Shown: one piece after another, positions 1 to 9,056 of the stretch
Layout: each line of letters begins with the position of its first letter
Numbering within the stretch: the first letter of the stretch is position 1
NCBI RefSeq assembly: GCF_037975235.1
Contig: NZ_CP150241.1
Location: 992,001-1,056,000, forward strand
Origin: Paenibacillus sp. FSL R5-0341
GTDB taxonomy: Bacteria; Bacillota; Bacilli; Paenibacillales; Paenibacillaceae
Length of the DNA: 64,000 nt
Direction of reading: 5' to 3'
Notes under the pieces: model-generated
What the model saw: the letters and a program-made list of their open reading frames with translations, nothing else
Database searches by the model: none
What the model was told of the DNA's origin: nothing
Program-made: the position numbers and the translations under genes

Positions 1-1
1 T

Positions 2-1651
2 AATGAAGGTGCGTTTGATATCGCTTGGTTTGAAGAAGCCTATGCTGCTGTCGGGGAGGAACGGTTCAATCTTTTATACGATTGCGCCAAGTACATTTCC
101 GGGGGAGCTAACCACCGCAGATCCCAATTGTTCGCAGATGCTGCACTGGGCAAGCTTCGATTGGACGATATGCGTGATTCCGTGTCAGACAAGCGAAACA
201 AGGATCATTTGTTAACCTACAGTTTGATCCCATTCGCCGTAAATCGGGAACAGGATCTGCGTGAGCGATACGACTTCATTCAGAAGTTTCTGTTGCAGAG
301 CAAGCAATTCGGTGCACAACGCCGTGCCAGTGAAGGTGTAGCATCACAGATTGCACTGGGCAATCTCGCTCGTAATGCAGGTTATGCTGATGTTACGCGG
401 CTGATGTGGGACATGGAAGCACGTAAGTTGGATGAGATGAAATCCTTCTTTGAACCTCATGCATTGGATGCTGACACGACAGCACAATTGGTCATTGATG
501 AGGAAGGCCAACCCGAAATGGTTATCGTTAGCAAAGGCAAGACACTCAAATCTGTACCTGCCCGGTTCAAAAAAGATGGATATATCGCTGAACTGAAAGA
601 GCTCAAATCGGATCTGGTGGATCAGTATCGCCGGGCACGGCAGGAGCTGGAACGTTCGATGACTGCTGGAACATCCTTTACACGTGAGGAAATTGCCAGT
701 CTGATGCAAAATCCGGTTATACATCCGCTGGTAAGAACGCTTATATTTCAGTCAGGTGACAAGACGGGACGATTCGATGTATCATCCAATGGTTTGGTTG
801 CTCCTGGGCCGGAGGGTACGAACCATGCACTATCGGAACAGGATCAACTGTTGATTGCTCATCCGCTTCATCTGTATCAGAGCGGAAGCTGGAGTGAATT
901 CCAGCGGGATCTGTTCACCCGTCAGGAGCGTCAGCCGTTCAAGCAGGTATTCCGTGAGCTGTATCTTCCTAACGAGGACGAATTGGCTAATGGTACGGTA
1001 TCTCGTCGATACGCCGGGTATCAGATTCAACCGAAAAAAGCAGTAGCTCTGCTTAAAGGACGCCAATGGACTGTCAGTTATGAGGAAGGTCTGCAGAAGG
1101 TAAGTTACGAGCACAATCTGATCGCGAATCTCTATGCCATGGCAGATTGGTTCTCACCAGCAGATACCGAGGCACCTACCTTGGAGACGGTGCAGTTCTA
1201 CGATCGTAAGAGCTACAAATCTGTAGCGCTGCAAGATGTGCCGCTGACGTTCTTCTCGGAAGTTATGCGTGATATCGATCTGGTGGTCAGCGTTGCACAT
1301 GTGGGAGGCGTAGATCCGGAAGCCAGCCTGACAACAATCGAGATGCGTCACGTCATTGTGAACGAGTCGTTGCGTCTGCTGAAGATCGACAATGTACGTT
1401 TGGACGGGAATTACGCACGAATTGATGGTGAATTGGGTGAGTATGCTGTTCATCTGGGGAGTGGTAATGTGTTCAAACAAGCTACAGGTGCACTTCATAT
1501 TGTTCCGGTGCACAGTCAGCATCGGGGGCGAATCTTCCTGCCATTCCTGGATGAAGATCCGAGAACAGCTGAGATTTTGTCCAAGGTGATGTTGCTCGCC
1601 GAAGATAAAAAGATCAAGGACCCGCAGATTCTTGCACAATTACAGAACTAG
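2..1651 (+). CDS. DUF4132/DUF7737 domain protein, C-terminal part (5' end outside window)
   Basis: The frame is open from the first base, so this is the last 549 residues of a longer protein. The middle part (RRARQELERS, then HPLVRTLIFQSGD) resembles the DUF4132 region of MolR-like proteins. The C-terminal 250 residues carry the pattern of the domain that follows DUF4132 in Firmicute homologues: VHVGG-type DPEAS, STIEMR-like TIEMRHVIVNE, VHLGSGNV, and FLPFLDEDPRTAEILSK near the end. Family members are usually well over 1000 residues. The function is unknown; WGR-DUF4132 proteins have been linked to regulation, but nothing here shows a reaction. It is closed by a strong terminator 22 bases after the stop. 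Confidence 0.75.
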   Translation, partial: NEGAFDIAWFEEAYAAVGEERFNLLYDCAKYISGGANHRRSQLFADAALGKLRLDDMRDSVSDKRNKDHLLTYSLIPFAVNREQDLRERYDFIQKFLLQSKQFGAQRRASEGVASQIALGNLARNAGYADVTRLMWDMEARKLDEMKSFFEPHALDADTTAQLVIDEEGQPEMVIVSKGKTLKSVPARFKKDGYIAELKELKSDLVDQYRRARQELERSMTAGTSFTREEIASLMQNPVIHPLVRTLIFQSGDKTGRFDVSSNGLVAPGPEGTNHALSEQDQLLIAHPLHLYQSGSWSEFQRDLFTRQERQPFKQVFRELYLPNEDELANGTVSRRYAGYQIQPKKAVALLKGRQWTVSYEEGLQKVSYEHNLIANLYAMADWFSPADTEAPTLETVQFYDRKSYKSVALQDVPLTFFSEVMRDIDLVVSVAHVGGVDPEASLTTIEMRHVIVNESLRLLKIDNVRLDGNYARIDGELGEYAVHLGSGNVFKQATGALHIVPVHSQHRGRIFLPFLDEDPRTAEILSKVMLLAEDKKIKDPQILAQLQN

Positions 1652-1672
1652 AAGTGATTGAACAGAAGTGAG

Positions 1673-1696
1673 CCGCCCCTCTTGGGGCGGTTTTTT
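1673..1696 (+). terminator. Rho-independent terminator after DUF4132 gene
   Basis: Perfect 7-bp stem CCGCCCC/GGGGCGG with a TCTT loop, followed by six T. Confidence 0.9.
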
Positions 1697-2313
1697 ATTT
1701 GCTACTCCGATTTTAATGTAACTTCGAATCTCAATATAACGAGTGTAGAACAAGAATCATGGACGGAAAGTGGACAATATGGAGCAATTCCAACATAAAG
1801 GCAGCTGAAGAACCTGTTAAAAGGGACCTCAGTTGCTTTTATATTTTCGGATATTTCAATCGGACGGATTGGTTCCGGTTTCAAATAGACTTAGGACCCA
1901 GAACGCGTCGGCATATTCCTTAATCTGATAATTAATTGCATTAATTGGTTGATCGGGAGTGGGTCGAACCGACTGTTTTTAAAAGTAAAGAATTTGTTCG
2001 AAAGTAGTTACGGAAATGTAAATAATTCGTTTTCTTGTTATGTTATCTGAATTATGAATATGGTGATTCCAAAGAACTAGGCTCGCTCCAAACGGTCTTT
2101 TACCAAATTTAAGGGGATGTAATTCGCAATCAGGTCGGTTAACGTTAGGAAGCGAAATCTGCTGACTTGCTTGCAGGCTGCAGTTTCAGAAGCCATGTGC
2201 AGGACGACCTGAATGCTTGAAAGACTGGGATCAAGCCAGTTTGCATTCCCTTGTATACATGTATTCAATATGTGCACAAGAAAAATGATCAAGAGAGAAG
2301 GAGAGCTTACAAC
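1697..2313. other. 617-bp gene-free leader region before the GH3 gene
   Basis: No convincing gene. It contains a long hairpin at 1797-1840 (12-bp outer stem with two G-U pairs around a CCT/AGG inner stem, ending in TTTT). A wide inverted repeat pairs CAGGTCG near 2126 with CGACCTG near 2205, and a short ACTGG/CCAGT stem lies near 2225-2241. The sequence TGTATACATGTA lies about 60 bases upstream of the GH3 start and could be a regulator site. No confident -35/-10 pair was found. Confidence 0.4.
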
Positions 2314-5025
2314 ATGAACAGAAGACTCAATCTGATTTTCCTCAAACGATGGTTTATGCTATTAATCATCGTGGCGGTTGCGGCTATGCCGCTACACGCC
2401 TTCGCCGCGGAGGCGGAATCCGGGGCCGATCGTCCTTGGATGAACAAATCCTTGACTGCGAAGGAACGCACCGAGCTGCTGCTCAAGGAGATGACGCTGG
2501 AGGAGAAAGTTGGATTCGTAACCGGTAAAGTCAATAACTATTATGGTTTCTATAATGATGGATTGGAGCGCCTCGGCATTCCGGCATTACAGATGGCAGA
2601 TGGACCCGCAGGGGTACGTGTAGCCAACCCGGATGTGCAGGACAAAAAGTCCACGGCGCTGCCTGCACCGATCGCCCTTGCGGCTTCCTGGGATACCGAT
2701 CTTGCCAAGAAATATGGCGATCTGATCGGTCAGGAAGCACATGATACAACACATAATGTAGTGCTTGGTCCTGGGCTGGACATTGCACGTACACCATGGG
2801 GTTCCCGGAACTTCGAATCACTCGGGGAAGATCCGCTACTGGCTTCCGGTATGGGTGCAGCGTATGTGGACGGGATTCAAAGTAATCCGGTTATCGCTAC
2901 TGCGAAGCACTATATCCTGAACAACCAGGAGACGGAACGTTTCACGACCAATGCAACAGCCAGCGAACGTGCCATTCAGGAAGTCTATGCACGTCCGTTC
3001 CAGGCGATGGTCGAAAAAGCGGATCTCGGTTCGGCCATGTGTTCATTTAACCAGGTGAACGGTACATATGCTTGTGAGAACAAGGAGATGCTGACGGATG
3101 TCCTTCGGGATCAGTTTGGCTTCGAAGGGTTCGTCATGAGTGACTACGGTGCAAACTTCAGCACAGCCAAGTCCGCCAATGCGGGTCTGGATCTGGAGAC
3201 ACCTGGGGAGCCGTATGGCAAATGGGGAGACAAATTGCTGGAAGCCGTGAACAATGGCGAAGTCAGCGAGCAAACCATTGATGAGAAGGTTAGACGCATC
3301 TTGCTTCAAATGTTTGATAAAGGGCTGTTCGATAACCCTGTAACGAATACACAAATCAATGCCAAGAAAGACGGCAAACAGGCACGTGAAATTGCGGAAG
3401 AGAGCATGGTTCTTTTGCAAAACAACGATAATACACTGCCACTTTCCAAGAAAAATGTGAAATCCATCGCTGTCATCGGACCGGATGCAGATAACGCATC
3501 TGCTGCTGGTGGAGGTAGCAGTCTGGTTAACCCGACGTATACCGTAAGTCCACTGCAAGGCATTCGTAACCGTGCCGGAAACGGTGTGGATGTTAAATAT
3601 GCAGCCGGAACCGATCCAATCTCCGCAGGAGATGCATTTAATGGACCATCGGCCGTACCTTCCACTCTTTTATCGCCTGGGGATGCTCGGGAAAGTGAAA
3701 GAGACTATGGTACAGATCGTGCGGAATACGGTCTGCGTGCGGAATACTGGACGAATACAGACATGGAGGGTAACCCTTCTCTGGTACGTACAGATAATCA
3801 GGTCAACATGAATCTTGGATTCTACAACTATGAAGGTTTTAATGCACAATCTTCCAAGCTTCCAGTGACACCAACGAAGTTCAATGCCAAAATGTCCGCT
3901 CGTTGGACAGGGGCAATTACGGCGCCTCAAACGGGTGAATATAAACTTTCCCTGACGAGTCTCGGTTCTGCGAAACTGTATGTGGATGATGAGTTACTTG
4001 TAGACAATCAAGGTGAAACATTGAGTACAACAAAGAAAGAAATCGCGTTCAAAGAAGGCGAGTCCCACGATATTCGGATTGAGTATCGTACCGATTTCCC
4101 GTTACAGTCCAATCATGATATGGGCGCACAGGTTCGTTTTGGCTGGGAAGCTCCAGAAGACGCTGTTGATATCAAAATGCAAAAAGCAGTCGATTTGGCG
4201 AAAAAATCAGATGTTGCCGTCGTGGTAACACGTACGTATGACAGTGAAGGTTATGTAGATCGTTCTGATCTGGAACTGCCAAATAATCAGGAGCAGCTGA
4301 TTCGCAAAGTAGCGGCAGCCAATCCGAAAACGATCGTGGTGCAAATGAGTGGTCGCGCTGTCGAGATGGACTCCTGGCAAAAAGAAGTGCCATCCATCCT
4401 TCAGGCTTGGTACGCAGGTCAGGAACAAGGTAATGCAGTGGCACGTGTGCTGTTCGGTGATGTGAATCCATCTGGTAAGTTGCCGGTGACGTTCCCATCA
4501 GATGATTCCCAGACCCCTGTATCCACTGTGGAACAATTCCCAGGTGTGAATGGGGTGGGTAACTACTCCGAGGGTGTTTTTGTAGGGTACAAAGGATATG
4601 ACAAAGAAGGCATGACACCGGCGTTCGCCTTTGGACACGGACTGTCGTATACCGATTTTAATTATCGTAATCTGCATGTGAAAAACACAGGCAAAGGTGA
4701 CAAAGAAACCGTAGAAGTATCCCTGAACCTGCGCAATACCGGTAAGGTTACCGGTGCAGAAGTCGTACAGGTCTATGTGGGCAATCTGCCAACCAAAGTG
4801 GAGACACCAGAGAAACAACTTGCTGGCTGGGCGAAGGTCGATCTGAAGGCAGGCAAGCAACAACGGGTTAACATTCAACTGGATCGCAGCGCATTGTCCT
4901 ACTGGGATGAAACATCGCATGAATGGGTAATGCCTAAGGGTAAAGTCCAGGTGTATGTCGGCAGCGCGTCGGATGATATCCGTCTGACAGGCAGTGTGAA
5001 TATCGGAAGCAAGTCCGGTAAATAA
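2314..5025 (+). CDS. Secreted glycoside hydrolase family 3 beta-glucosidase with PA14 domain
   Basis: 903-aa exported enzyme expected to release glucose from beta-linked oligosaccharides. The ATG at 2314 is chosen because AGAAGGAGAG sits about 10 bases upstream and it opens a clean signal peptide (RRLNLIFLKRW, hydrophobic core, LHAFA|A). The GH3 N-terminal barrel covers about residues 70-330, with the nucleophile Asp277 in VMSDYG. The GH3 C-terminal domain starts near 375. A PA14 domain (about 470-610, GLRAEYW to RFGWEAP) is inserted in it, and the general acid/base is probably Glu645 in DSEGYVDR. A fibronectin-III-like domain closes the protein (about 800-880, TGAEVVQVYVG). PA14 insertions of this kind are known in GH3 enzymes and bind sugar near the active site. 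The GH30 gene follows after 144 bases on the same strand. Confidence 0.93.
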   Translation: MNRRLNLIFLKRWFMLLIIVAVAAMPLHAFAAEAESGADRPWMNKSLTAKERTELLLKEMTLEEKVGFVTGKVNNYYGFYNDGLERLGIPALQMADGPAGVRVANPDVQDKKSTALPAPIALAASWDTDLAKKYGDLIGQEAHDTTHNVVLGPGLDIARTPWGSRNFESLGEDPLLASGMGAAYVDGIQSNPVIATAKHYILNNQETERFTTNATASERAIQEVYARPFQAMVEKADLGSAMCSFNQVNGTYACENKEMLTDVLRDQFGFEGFVMSDYGANFSTAKSANAGLDLETPGEPYGKWGDKLLEAVNNGEVSEQTIDEKVRRILLQMFDKGLFDNPVTNTQINAKKDGKQAREIAEESMVLLQNNDNTLPLSKKNVKSIAVIGPDADNASAAGGGSSLVNPTYTVSPLQGIRNRAGNGVDVKYAAGTDPISAGDAFNGPSAVPSTLLSPGDARESERDYGTDRAEYGLRAEYWTNTDMEGNPSLVRTDNQVNMNLGFYNYEGFNAQSSKLPVTPTKFNAKMSARWTGAITAPQTGEYKLSLTSLGSAKLYVDDELLVDNQGETLSTTKKEIAFKEGESHDIRIEYRTDFPLQSNHDMGAQVRFGWEAPEDAVDIKMQKAVDLAKKSDVAVVVTRTYDSEGYVDRSDLELPNNQEQLIRKVAAANPKTIVVQMSGRAVEMDSWQKEVPSILQAWYAGQEQGNAVARVLFGDVNPSGKLPVTFPSDDSQTPVSTVEQFPGVNGVGNYSEGVFVGYKGYDKEGMTPAFAFGHGLSYTDFNYRNLHVKNTGKGDKETVEVSLNLRNTGKVTGAEVVQVYVGNLPTKVETPEKQLAGWAKVDLKAGKQQRVNIQLDRSALSYWDETSHEWVMPKGKVQVYVGSASDDIRLTGSVNIGSKSGK

Positions 5026-5036
5026 AAGTGCAATAA

Positions 5037-5060
5037 GGAAGATCGAAAAGCTAATCTTCC
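5037..5060 (+). other. Intercistronic hairpin between GH3 and GH30
   Basis: A 7-bp stem GGAAGAT/ATCTTCC with a 10-base loop lies 12 bases after the GH3 stop. There is no T-run, so it may act as an mRNA-stabilising or partial attenuation structure rather than a terminator. Confidence 0.4.
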
Positions 5061-5169
5061 CATTAAATATATCTGCGTGAAATGCAGTTTGTTCTAAATT
5101 TATATATATAGCGAAATGAGTCGTGGCCGAATGGCCGCGGCTTTTTCCACAATGGAAGGAGAGTGAAGC

Positions 5170-6738
5170 GTGATGAGCATAGGCTGGCGAGAGCATCCCA
5201 AACGATGGATCATCCTGTTAATCGCTGTTTGTTGTGTCGGTGCAGGAATCTGGCTTATCCTCAACCGAAGTGAACAACCCGCTCCTCCACCAGTTGCGGA
5301 TAAACAGAGAGCGGCTGAAGTCTGGTTAACCACGGGAGATCAGCAAAATCTGCTTACCTCACAGAAACCCATTCCAATTACAAATCACCATGATGCAGAC
5401 ACAAGCACTTCAGAATCTACAACGCAGAAGTCTGATACTTCCCCGTCAGAGTTTACGATACAGATTGATCCGAACAAGACGTATCAGACCATGGATGGAT
5501 TTGGCGCAGCGATGACGGGTTCATCAGCACATCTGATTAATCAGCTTCCAGTGGAGCAGCAAGAGCAACTGCTGAAGGAACTGTTTACGACGGAAGGGCT
5601 GAACATGGATATGGTGCGTCATACGATTGGTGCTTCCGATTATTCGGTTGATGAATCAGGAGAGGCTTCAAGTTATACTTATGATGATATCGAATCTGGT
5701 ACGGACTATGACATGGCACACTTTTCGATCGATAAGGATCAGGAAGTTGTGAATATGCTGGAGCGTGTAGCTGGTCTTGAAACGGATCTTAACGTACTTG
5801 GAACACCGTGGACGGCCCCGGCCTGGATGAAGTATGGGGAGAAGACCAATAACGGCTGGTATCTGGATTATAACGATCCCCAGGTGTATGAAGCGTACGC
5901 GAGATATTTTGTAAAATATATTGAAGCTTATCAGGCAAAGGGCATTCCCATCTACGGGATTACGTTGCAAAATGAACCGGAGTTCACCTCGGATAAATAT
6001 CCGAGTATGAGTATGGGCGCCGAAGAACAAGCCAGGTTCATTCGGGATTACCTCGGCCCGGCTCTACAAGATGCGGGACTTGATACGCGAATCATCACTT
6101 ATGATCATAACTGGGATCAGGCGGTCGAATATACCAGCAAGGTGCTCGGTGATGAGCAGGCTGCTGCCTACATCGATGGATCTGCTTTCCATTGTTATGC
6201 AGGTGATCCATCTGCCATGTCGGAAGTGCATGATCGCTTCCCGGACAAACATATTTATTTTACCGAATGCAGTGGTGGGGAGTGGAGTCCTGATTTTGGC
6301 GAGAATCTGAGTTGGCAGATGTCCAATCTCATCATTGGTGCGCCGCGCAACTGGGCGAAGAATGTGCTGCTCTGGAACATTGCACTCAATCCACAAGGGG
6401 GTCCCACGAACGGTGGCTGTGAGAACTGCCGTGGGGTTGTGACGATTGACCCGGAGCGTGATGAAATCACTAGAAATGTCGAATATTATGCGCTAGGACA
6501 CATCAGTCGTTATGTACGTCCGGGAGCCGTAAGGATCGATTCCTCACAAGAACAAGGCAAGATCGAGAACGTAGCTTTCCGCAATCCGGATGGAACGATC
6601 GTGCTGGTTGCAGCTAACACGGGTGAGGTAGAAGTTTCCTTTGATGTAGTTATGGACGGAGATTCATTTCAATATGTACTGCCTTCCAAATCGGCAGCAA
6701 CCTTCCGTTGGAACTCAAAAAGGGGAGTAGAACGTTGA
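5170..6738 (+). CDS. Glycoside hydrolase family 30 (glucosylceramidase / beta-1,6-glucanase type), membrane-anchored
   Basis: 522 aa. Residues 13-32 form one hydrophobic segment after a basic start (WREHPKRW) with no clear lipobox or cleavage site, so it is probably a signal anchor. A Ser/Thr-rich linker follows and the GH30 domain begins near residue 95 (YQTMDGFGAAMTGSSA). Catalytic residues are visible: acid/base Glu269 in LQNEPEF and nucleophile Glu366 in YFTECSGG. The motif WNIALNPQGGPTNGGC is also typical of this family. GH30 members of this type act on glucosylceramide or beta-1,6-glucan; the partner GH3 suggests beta-glucan breakdown at the cell surface. GTG 5170 and ATG 5173 are adjacent, and both suit AAGGAGAG at 5156-5163. 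Confidence 0.92.
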   Translation: MMSIGWREHPKRWIILLIAVCCVGAGIWLILNRSEQPAPPPVADKQRAAEVWLTTGDQQNLLTSQKPIPITNHHDADTSTSESTTQKSDTSPSEFTIQIDPNKTYQTMDGFGAAMTGSSAHLINQLPVEQQEQLLKELFTTEGLNMDMVRHTIGASDYSVDESGEASSYTYDDIESGTDYDMAHFSIDKDQEVVNMLERVAGLETDLNVLGTPWTAPAWMKYGEKTNNGWYLDYNDPQVYEAYARYFVKYIEAYQAKGIPIYGITLQNEPEFTSDKYPSMSMGAEEQARFIRDYLGPALQDAGLDTRIITYDHNWDQAVEYTSKVLGDEQAAAYIDGSAFHCYAGDPSAMSEVHDRFPDKHIYFTECSGGEWSPDFGENLSWQMSNLIIGAPRNWAKNVLLWNIALNPQGGPTNGGCENCRGVVTIDPERDEITRNVEYYALGHISRYVRPGAVRIDSSQEQGKIENVAFRNPDGTIVLVAANTGEVEVSFDVVMDGDSFQYVLPSKSAATFRWNSKRGVER

Positions 6739-6823
6739 CTCAAGCTTGGAAATTATGGGTACAGATTGAATGATGGACATGGTAAAATACACGTAGAGTT
6801 TTTCAAATTTGATGTATTAAATA

Positions 6824-6849
6824 AGTCCGATCTCAGGATCGGGCTTTTA
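6824..6849 (+). terminator. Terminator after GH30
   Basis: Nine-pair stem (AGTCCGATC with GATCGGGCT, one G-T pair) around TCAG, followed by TTTT; 85 bases after the GH30 stop. Confidence 0.75.
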
Positions 6850-6885
6850 CATAATTTTTTACTTTTAATAGAAAAGGAGAATACG

Positions 6886-6978
6886 TTGGACAGGTTAGTC
6901 GTTGCATATCGGGAACAGGATCATGACAAGTTGGTCGAGATCTGGGAGTGCTGTTCGAGAGACAGCATCATCGGATAA
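6886..6978 (+). pseudogene. N-terminal remnant of a GNAT acetyltransferase
   Basis: Thirty codons from a TTG start that has AAAAGGAGA 5-6 bases upstream. The peptide VAYREQDHDKLVEIWECC resembles the first beta-strand and alpha-helix of GNAT enzymes (the pattern xRxYREEDxxxLVxIW). It stops at TAA 6976 and no further GNAT motif follows before the WXG100 gene. The best reading is a decayed gene start rather than a functional peptide; a short leader ORF cannot be excluded. Confidence 0.4.
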
Positions 6979-7016
6979 CCTCGGGATATAAATGACCAGG
7001 ATGAGGAGTGTGCAGG

Positions 7017-8003
7017 ATGACACAGATCAAGGTGACACCGGAACAACTGGAGACGGTCAGTGGGCAGTTTGCTCAGGCGCATCAGCAATTATCGGGCTTC
7101 ATGTCCACGCTGGATAGCAAGATGAGTGTCATGCGCAGCAACTGGGATGGCATGGAGCGGGAGCGTTTTTATAACGATTATTCAACAGCTCAAGGCACGA
7201 TGAAATCTGTTCTGGAACTGGTTCTGTCCATTCAGTCGGAGCTTAAGAAAATTGCCGAGCGCTTCCGCACGACAGATGAAGAGGCGGTGAGCCAGGCAAT
7301 CATGACGGCGCTGACCGCAGCGCAGGCGCTATCAACCATGGGCAAAAATAAAGGCGATAGTCTCGACAAAACGCCAGGCCCACCAAAGAACATGGATGAA
7401 TGGGATGAGAAGGATGCCGAGAAATACCAAAACTATGAGGAAATGCTGAAGAAAGCCAAAGAGGTGGGTGATGAAGAACTGGCGCAGCAGATTCAGGCCA
7501 GCATGAACATCATTCGGCTTCAGTATGAAGATGTAATCTATCAGACTGACCCGAATACGGGCAAGACGGTGAAAATTACCGAGGATTCCATCGTGGGTAC
7601 GTATCAGGTGAAAAGCGACAAGGGCGAAACGACCACCATCAGTCTGGATAAACAGGGCAATGTGGTGGACTATAGCAAGGATACGGAAAAGTATAAGTAT
7701 TCGGAGCAAACGCACACGACCAGTCAAGGAGAGCATCTCTTTGGCAAAGTGGCCCAAACGGCTACAGCCTACGGCATTGGTCTGCTGCTCACAAGCAAGA
7801 CGGGCTCTGCCTTTACGGAACACGCCACTGGACTCGGTTCTTCCTTCGTCGCGGACAAGTTCCTGTTCTCTGTTCCGGAAGAAGGCGAGACACGTACGAT
7901 GATCTACCGGACCAATAAGGATACGGGCAAAATGGAAAATATGATCGTGGTCACGCGTGGCGACAACGATATTGAATATACTCCGTGGCGGGATTACTAT
8001 TAA
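7017..8003 (+). CDS. WXG100-family protein with long C-terminal extension (type VII secretion substrate-like)
   Basis: 328 aa. The ATG at 7017 has GAGGAG at 7003-7008; a GTG at 7008 overlaps that site and is rejected. The first 100 residues match the ESAT-6/WXG100 hairpin: two amphipathic helices around W43-D-G45 in SNWDGMERERF. These small helical proteins are substrates or adaptors of ESX/Yuk-type secretion. Residues 115-190 are charged and helical, and 190-328 hold a beta-rich region ending in YTPWRDYY that I do not recognise. A usual WXG100 protein is about 100 aa, so the C-terminal 220 residues are the possible effector or structural cargo. No secretion ATPase or other ESX gene is near it. 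The gene ends in a run of four hairpins. Confidence 0.75.
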   Translation: MTQIKVTPEQLETVSGQFAQAHQQLSGFMSTLDSKMSVMRSNWDGMERERFYNDYSTAQGTMKSVLELVLSIQSELKKIAERFRTTDEEAVSQAIMTALTAAQALSTMGKNKGDSLDKTPGPPKNMDEWDEKDAEKYQNYEEMLKKAKEVGDEELAQQIQASMNIIRLQYEDVIYQTDPNTGKTVKITEDSIVGTYQVKSDKGETTTISLDKQGNVVDYSKDTEKYKYSEQTHTTSQGEHLFGKVAQTATAYGIGLLLTSKTGSAFTEHATGLGSSFVADKFLFSVPEEGETRTMIYRTNKDTGKMENMIVVTRGDNDIEYTPWRDYY

Positions 8004-8013
8004 GCCACGGATG

Positions 8014-8067
8014 GGGTCGGCAAGCGGGCAACGCAGGGATACCGGATTGCTGCCTGCTTGTCGACCC
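8014..8067 (+). other. Hairpin 1 of a four-hairpin run
   Basis: Imperfect inverted repeat: GGGTCGGCAAGCGGGCA (8014-8030) against TGCCTGCTTGTCGACCC (8051-8067), two mismatches, 11 bases after the WXG100 stop. Confidence 0.6.
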
Positions 8068-8071
8068 ACAG

Positions 8072-8108
8072 CTTTTAGCCATGTGGTTGGATGACACATG
8101 GCTAAAAG
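8072..8108 (+). other. Hairpin 2 of the run: perfect 14-bp inverted repeat
   Basis: CTTTTAGCCATGTG (8072-8085) and CACATGGCTAAAAG (8095-8108) pair perfectly around a 9-base loop; no T-run on the plus side. Confidence 0.75.
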
Positions 8109-8114
8109 TATGGA

Positions 8115-8143
8115 GGGCAGGCGGCTTATCCGTGAGCCTGCCC
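8115..8143 (+). other. Hairpin 3 of the run
   Basis: Perfect 8-bp GC-rich stem GGGCAGGC (8115-8122) with GCCTGCCC (8136-8143), 13-base loop. Confidence 0.7.
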
Positions 8144-8149
8144 ATAGAG

Positions 8150-8200
8150 AAACACCCCGGCAACCTTCTCCCTGAGATGGGAAGGTTGCCGGGGTGTTTT
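8150..8200. terminator. Hairpin 4 of the run: strong bidirectional terminator
   Basis: A 19-bp perfect stem (8150-8168 with 8181-8199, core CACCCCGGCAACCTTC) with A-rich and T-rich ends on both strands, between the convergent WXG100 and formate/nitrite transporter genes. Confidence 0.9.
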
Positions 8201-8267
8201 GGGTTTTCCTTACCGAGTAGCCACGGTCAATGGACCGGGCAGACAGGAAGTCTTTTTTTGCCAAAGC

Positions 8268-9056
8268 TTAATGCGTCTCTTCATCCAGAAACGGTTTGTT
8301 CACCGCATAATACATAAAGCCCATCAGCAGCACACCGCCCACCAGATTACCCAAGGTCACGGGAACCAGGTTGTGAATCACACCTTCGAATGAGATTGTC
8401 CCCGGATGGTTCAGCACAAGCGCAATCGCGAACGTACACATATTGGCGATGCTGTGCTCATATCCCGAGATGAAGAAGCAGAACACAAAGAGCATCATGG
8501 CGAACATTTTGGCTCCATTCTCCTTCATGAACATCGGCACAAAGAACGCCATACATACAAGCCAGTTACACAGGATTCCCCGGAAAAAAAGCTGCATCGT
8601 CGGAACTTCCATTTTGTGCTCCACCACGCTCAACAGAAAACCGTTCACCTGGGACGAGTCGAACAATCCGGTCAGGTAGATTAACAGAGCAAACACGGCT
8701 GCGCCCATCAGGTTACCGCTATAACTCGCAATCCACAGCTTGACCACTTCGAACCAGCGCAGCTTCTTCCGCAGCGCCGCATACGTGTAATAGAACGTAT
8801 TGCCTGTGAACAGGTCACCGCCACCATAGGCGATCAGGATGATAGCCGCACCAAACGTAATTGCTGCCATCGGATAGGTGAATGGGGACTGCTCCATATA
8901 AAAGAAGTTACCTGTCTTAAACGCCACGATGACGCCGAATCCGATAAACATACTGGCCAGCATGGAGCGTGCAAGGTACCTGATTAAGCTTTGTTTATAA
9001 ATCTTGTGTTTCTTCAGAGCGAGTTGTTCCACATTGCGTAGAGCTTCCGTTTCCAT
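8268..9056 (-). CDS. Formate/nitrite transporter family (FocA/NirC-like) channel
   Basis: 262-aa integral membrane protein of the FNT family, pentameric channels that move formate, nitrite or related small anions. Six hydrophobic segments are visible after a basic amphipathic N-terminus. Family signatures are present: GGDLFTGN (usually GGELFTGN) in the first half, NWLVCMA in the middle, and GYEHSIANM in the second half, the region that carries the conserved pore histidine. The start at 9056 has TGGAGGA about 7 bases upstream. Substrate cannot be chosen from sequence; no formate lyase or nitrite reductase gene is adjacent. A weak TATAAT (9121-9126, minus) may be its -10. Confidence 0.9.
   Translation of the reverse strand: METEALRNVEQLALKKHKIYKQSLIRYLARSMLASMFIGFGVIVAFKTGNFFYMEQSPFTYPMAAITFGAAIILIAYGGGDLFTGNTFYYTYAALRKKLRWFEVVKLWIASYSGNLMGAAVFALLIYLTGLFDSSQVNGFLLSVVEHKMEVPTMQLFFRGILCNWLVCMAFFVPMFMKENGAKMFAMMLFVFCFFISGYEHSIANMCTFAIALVLNHPGTISFEGVIHNLVPVTLGNLVGGVLLMGFMYYAVNKPFLDEETH

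Noticed and set aside
1702..1884. 60-codon minus-strand frame after the DUF4132 terminator
   Set aside because: It covers the hairpin at 1797-1840, has no good ribosome-binding site and no family pattern.
7332..8264. Long antisense open frame opposite the WXG100 gene
   Set aside because: It lies opposite a gene with a clear WXG100 fold, passes through the strong terminator hairpins and has no recognisable domain.
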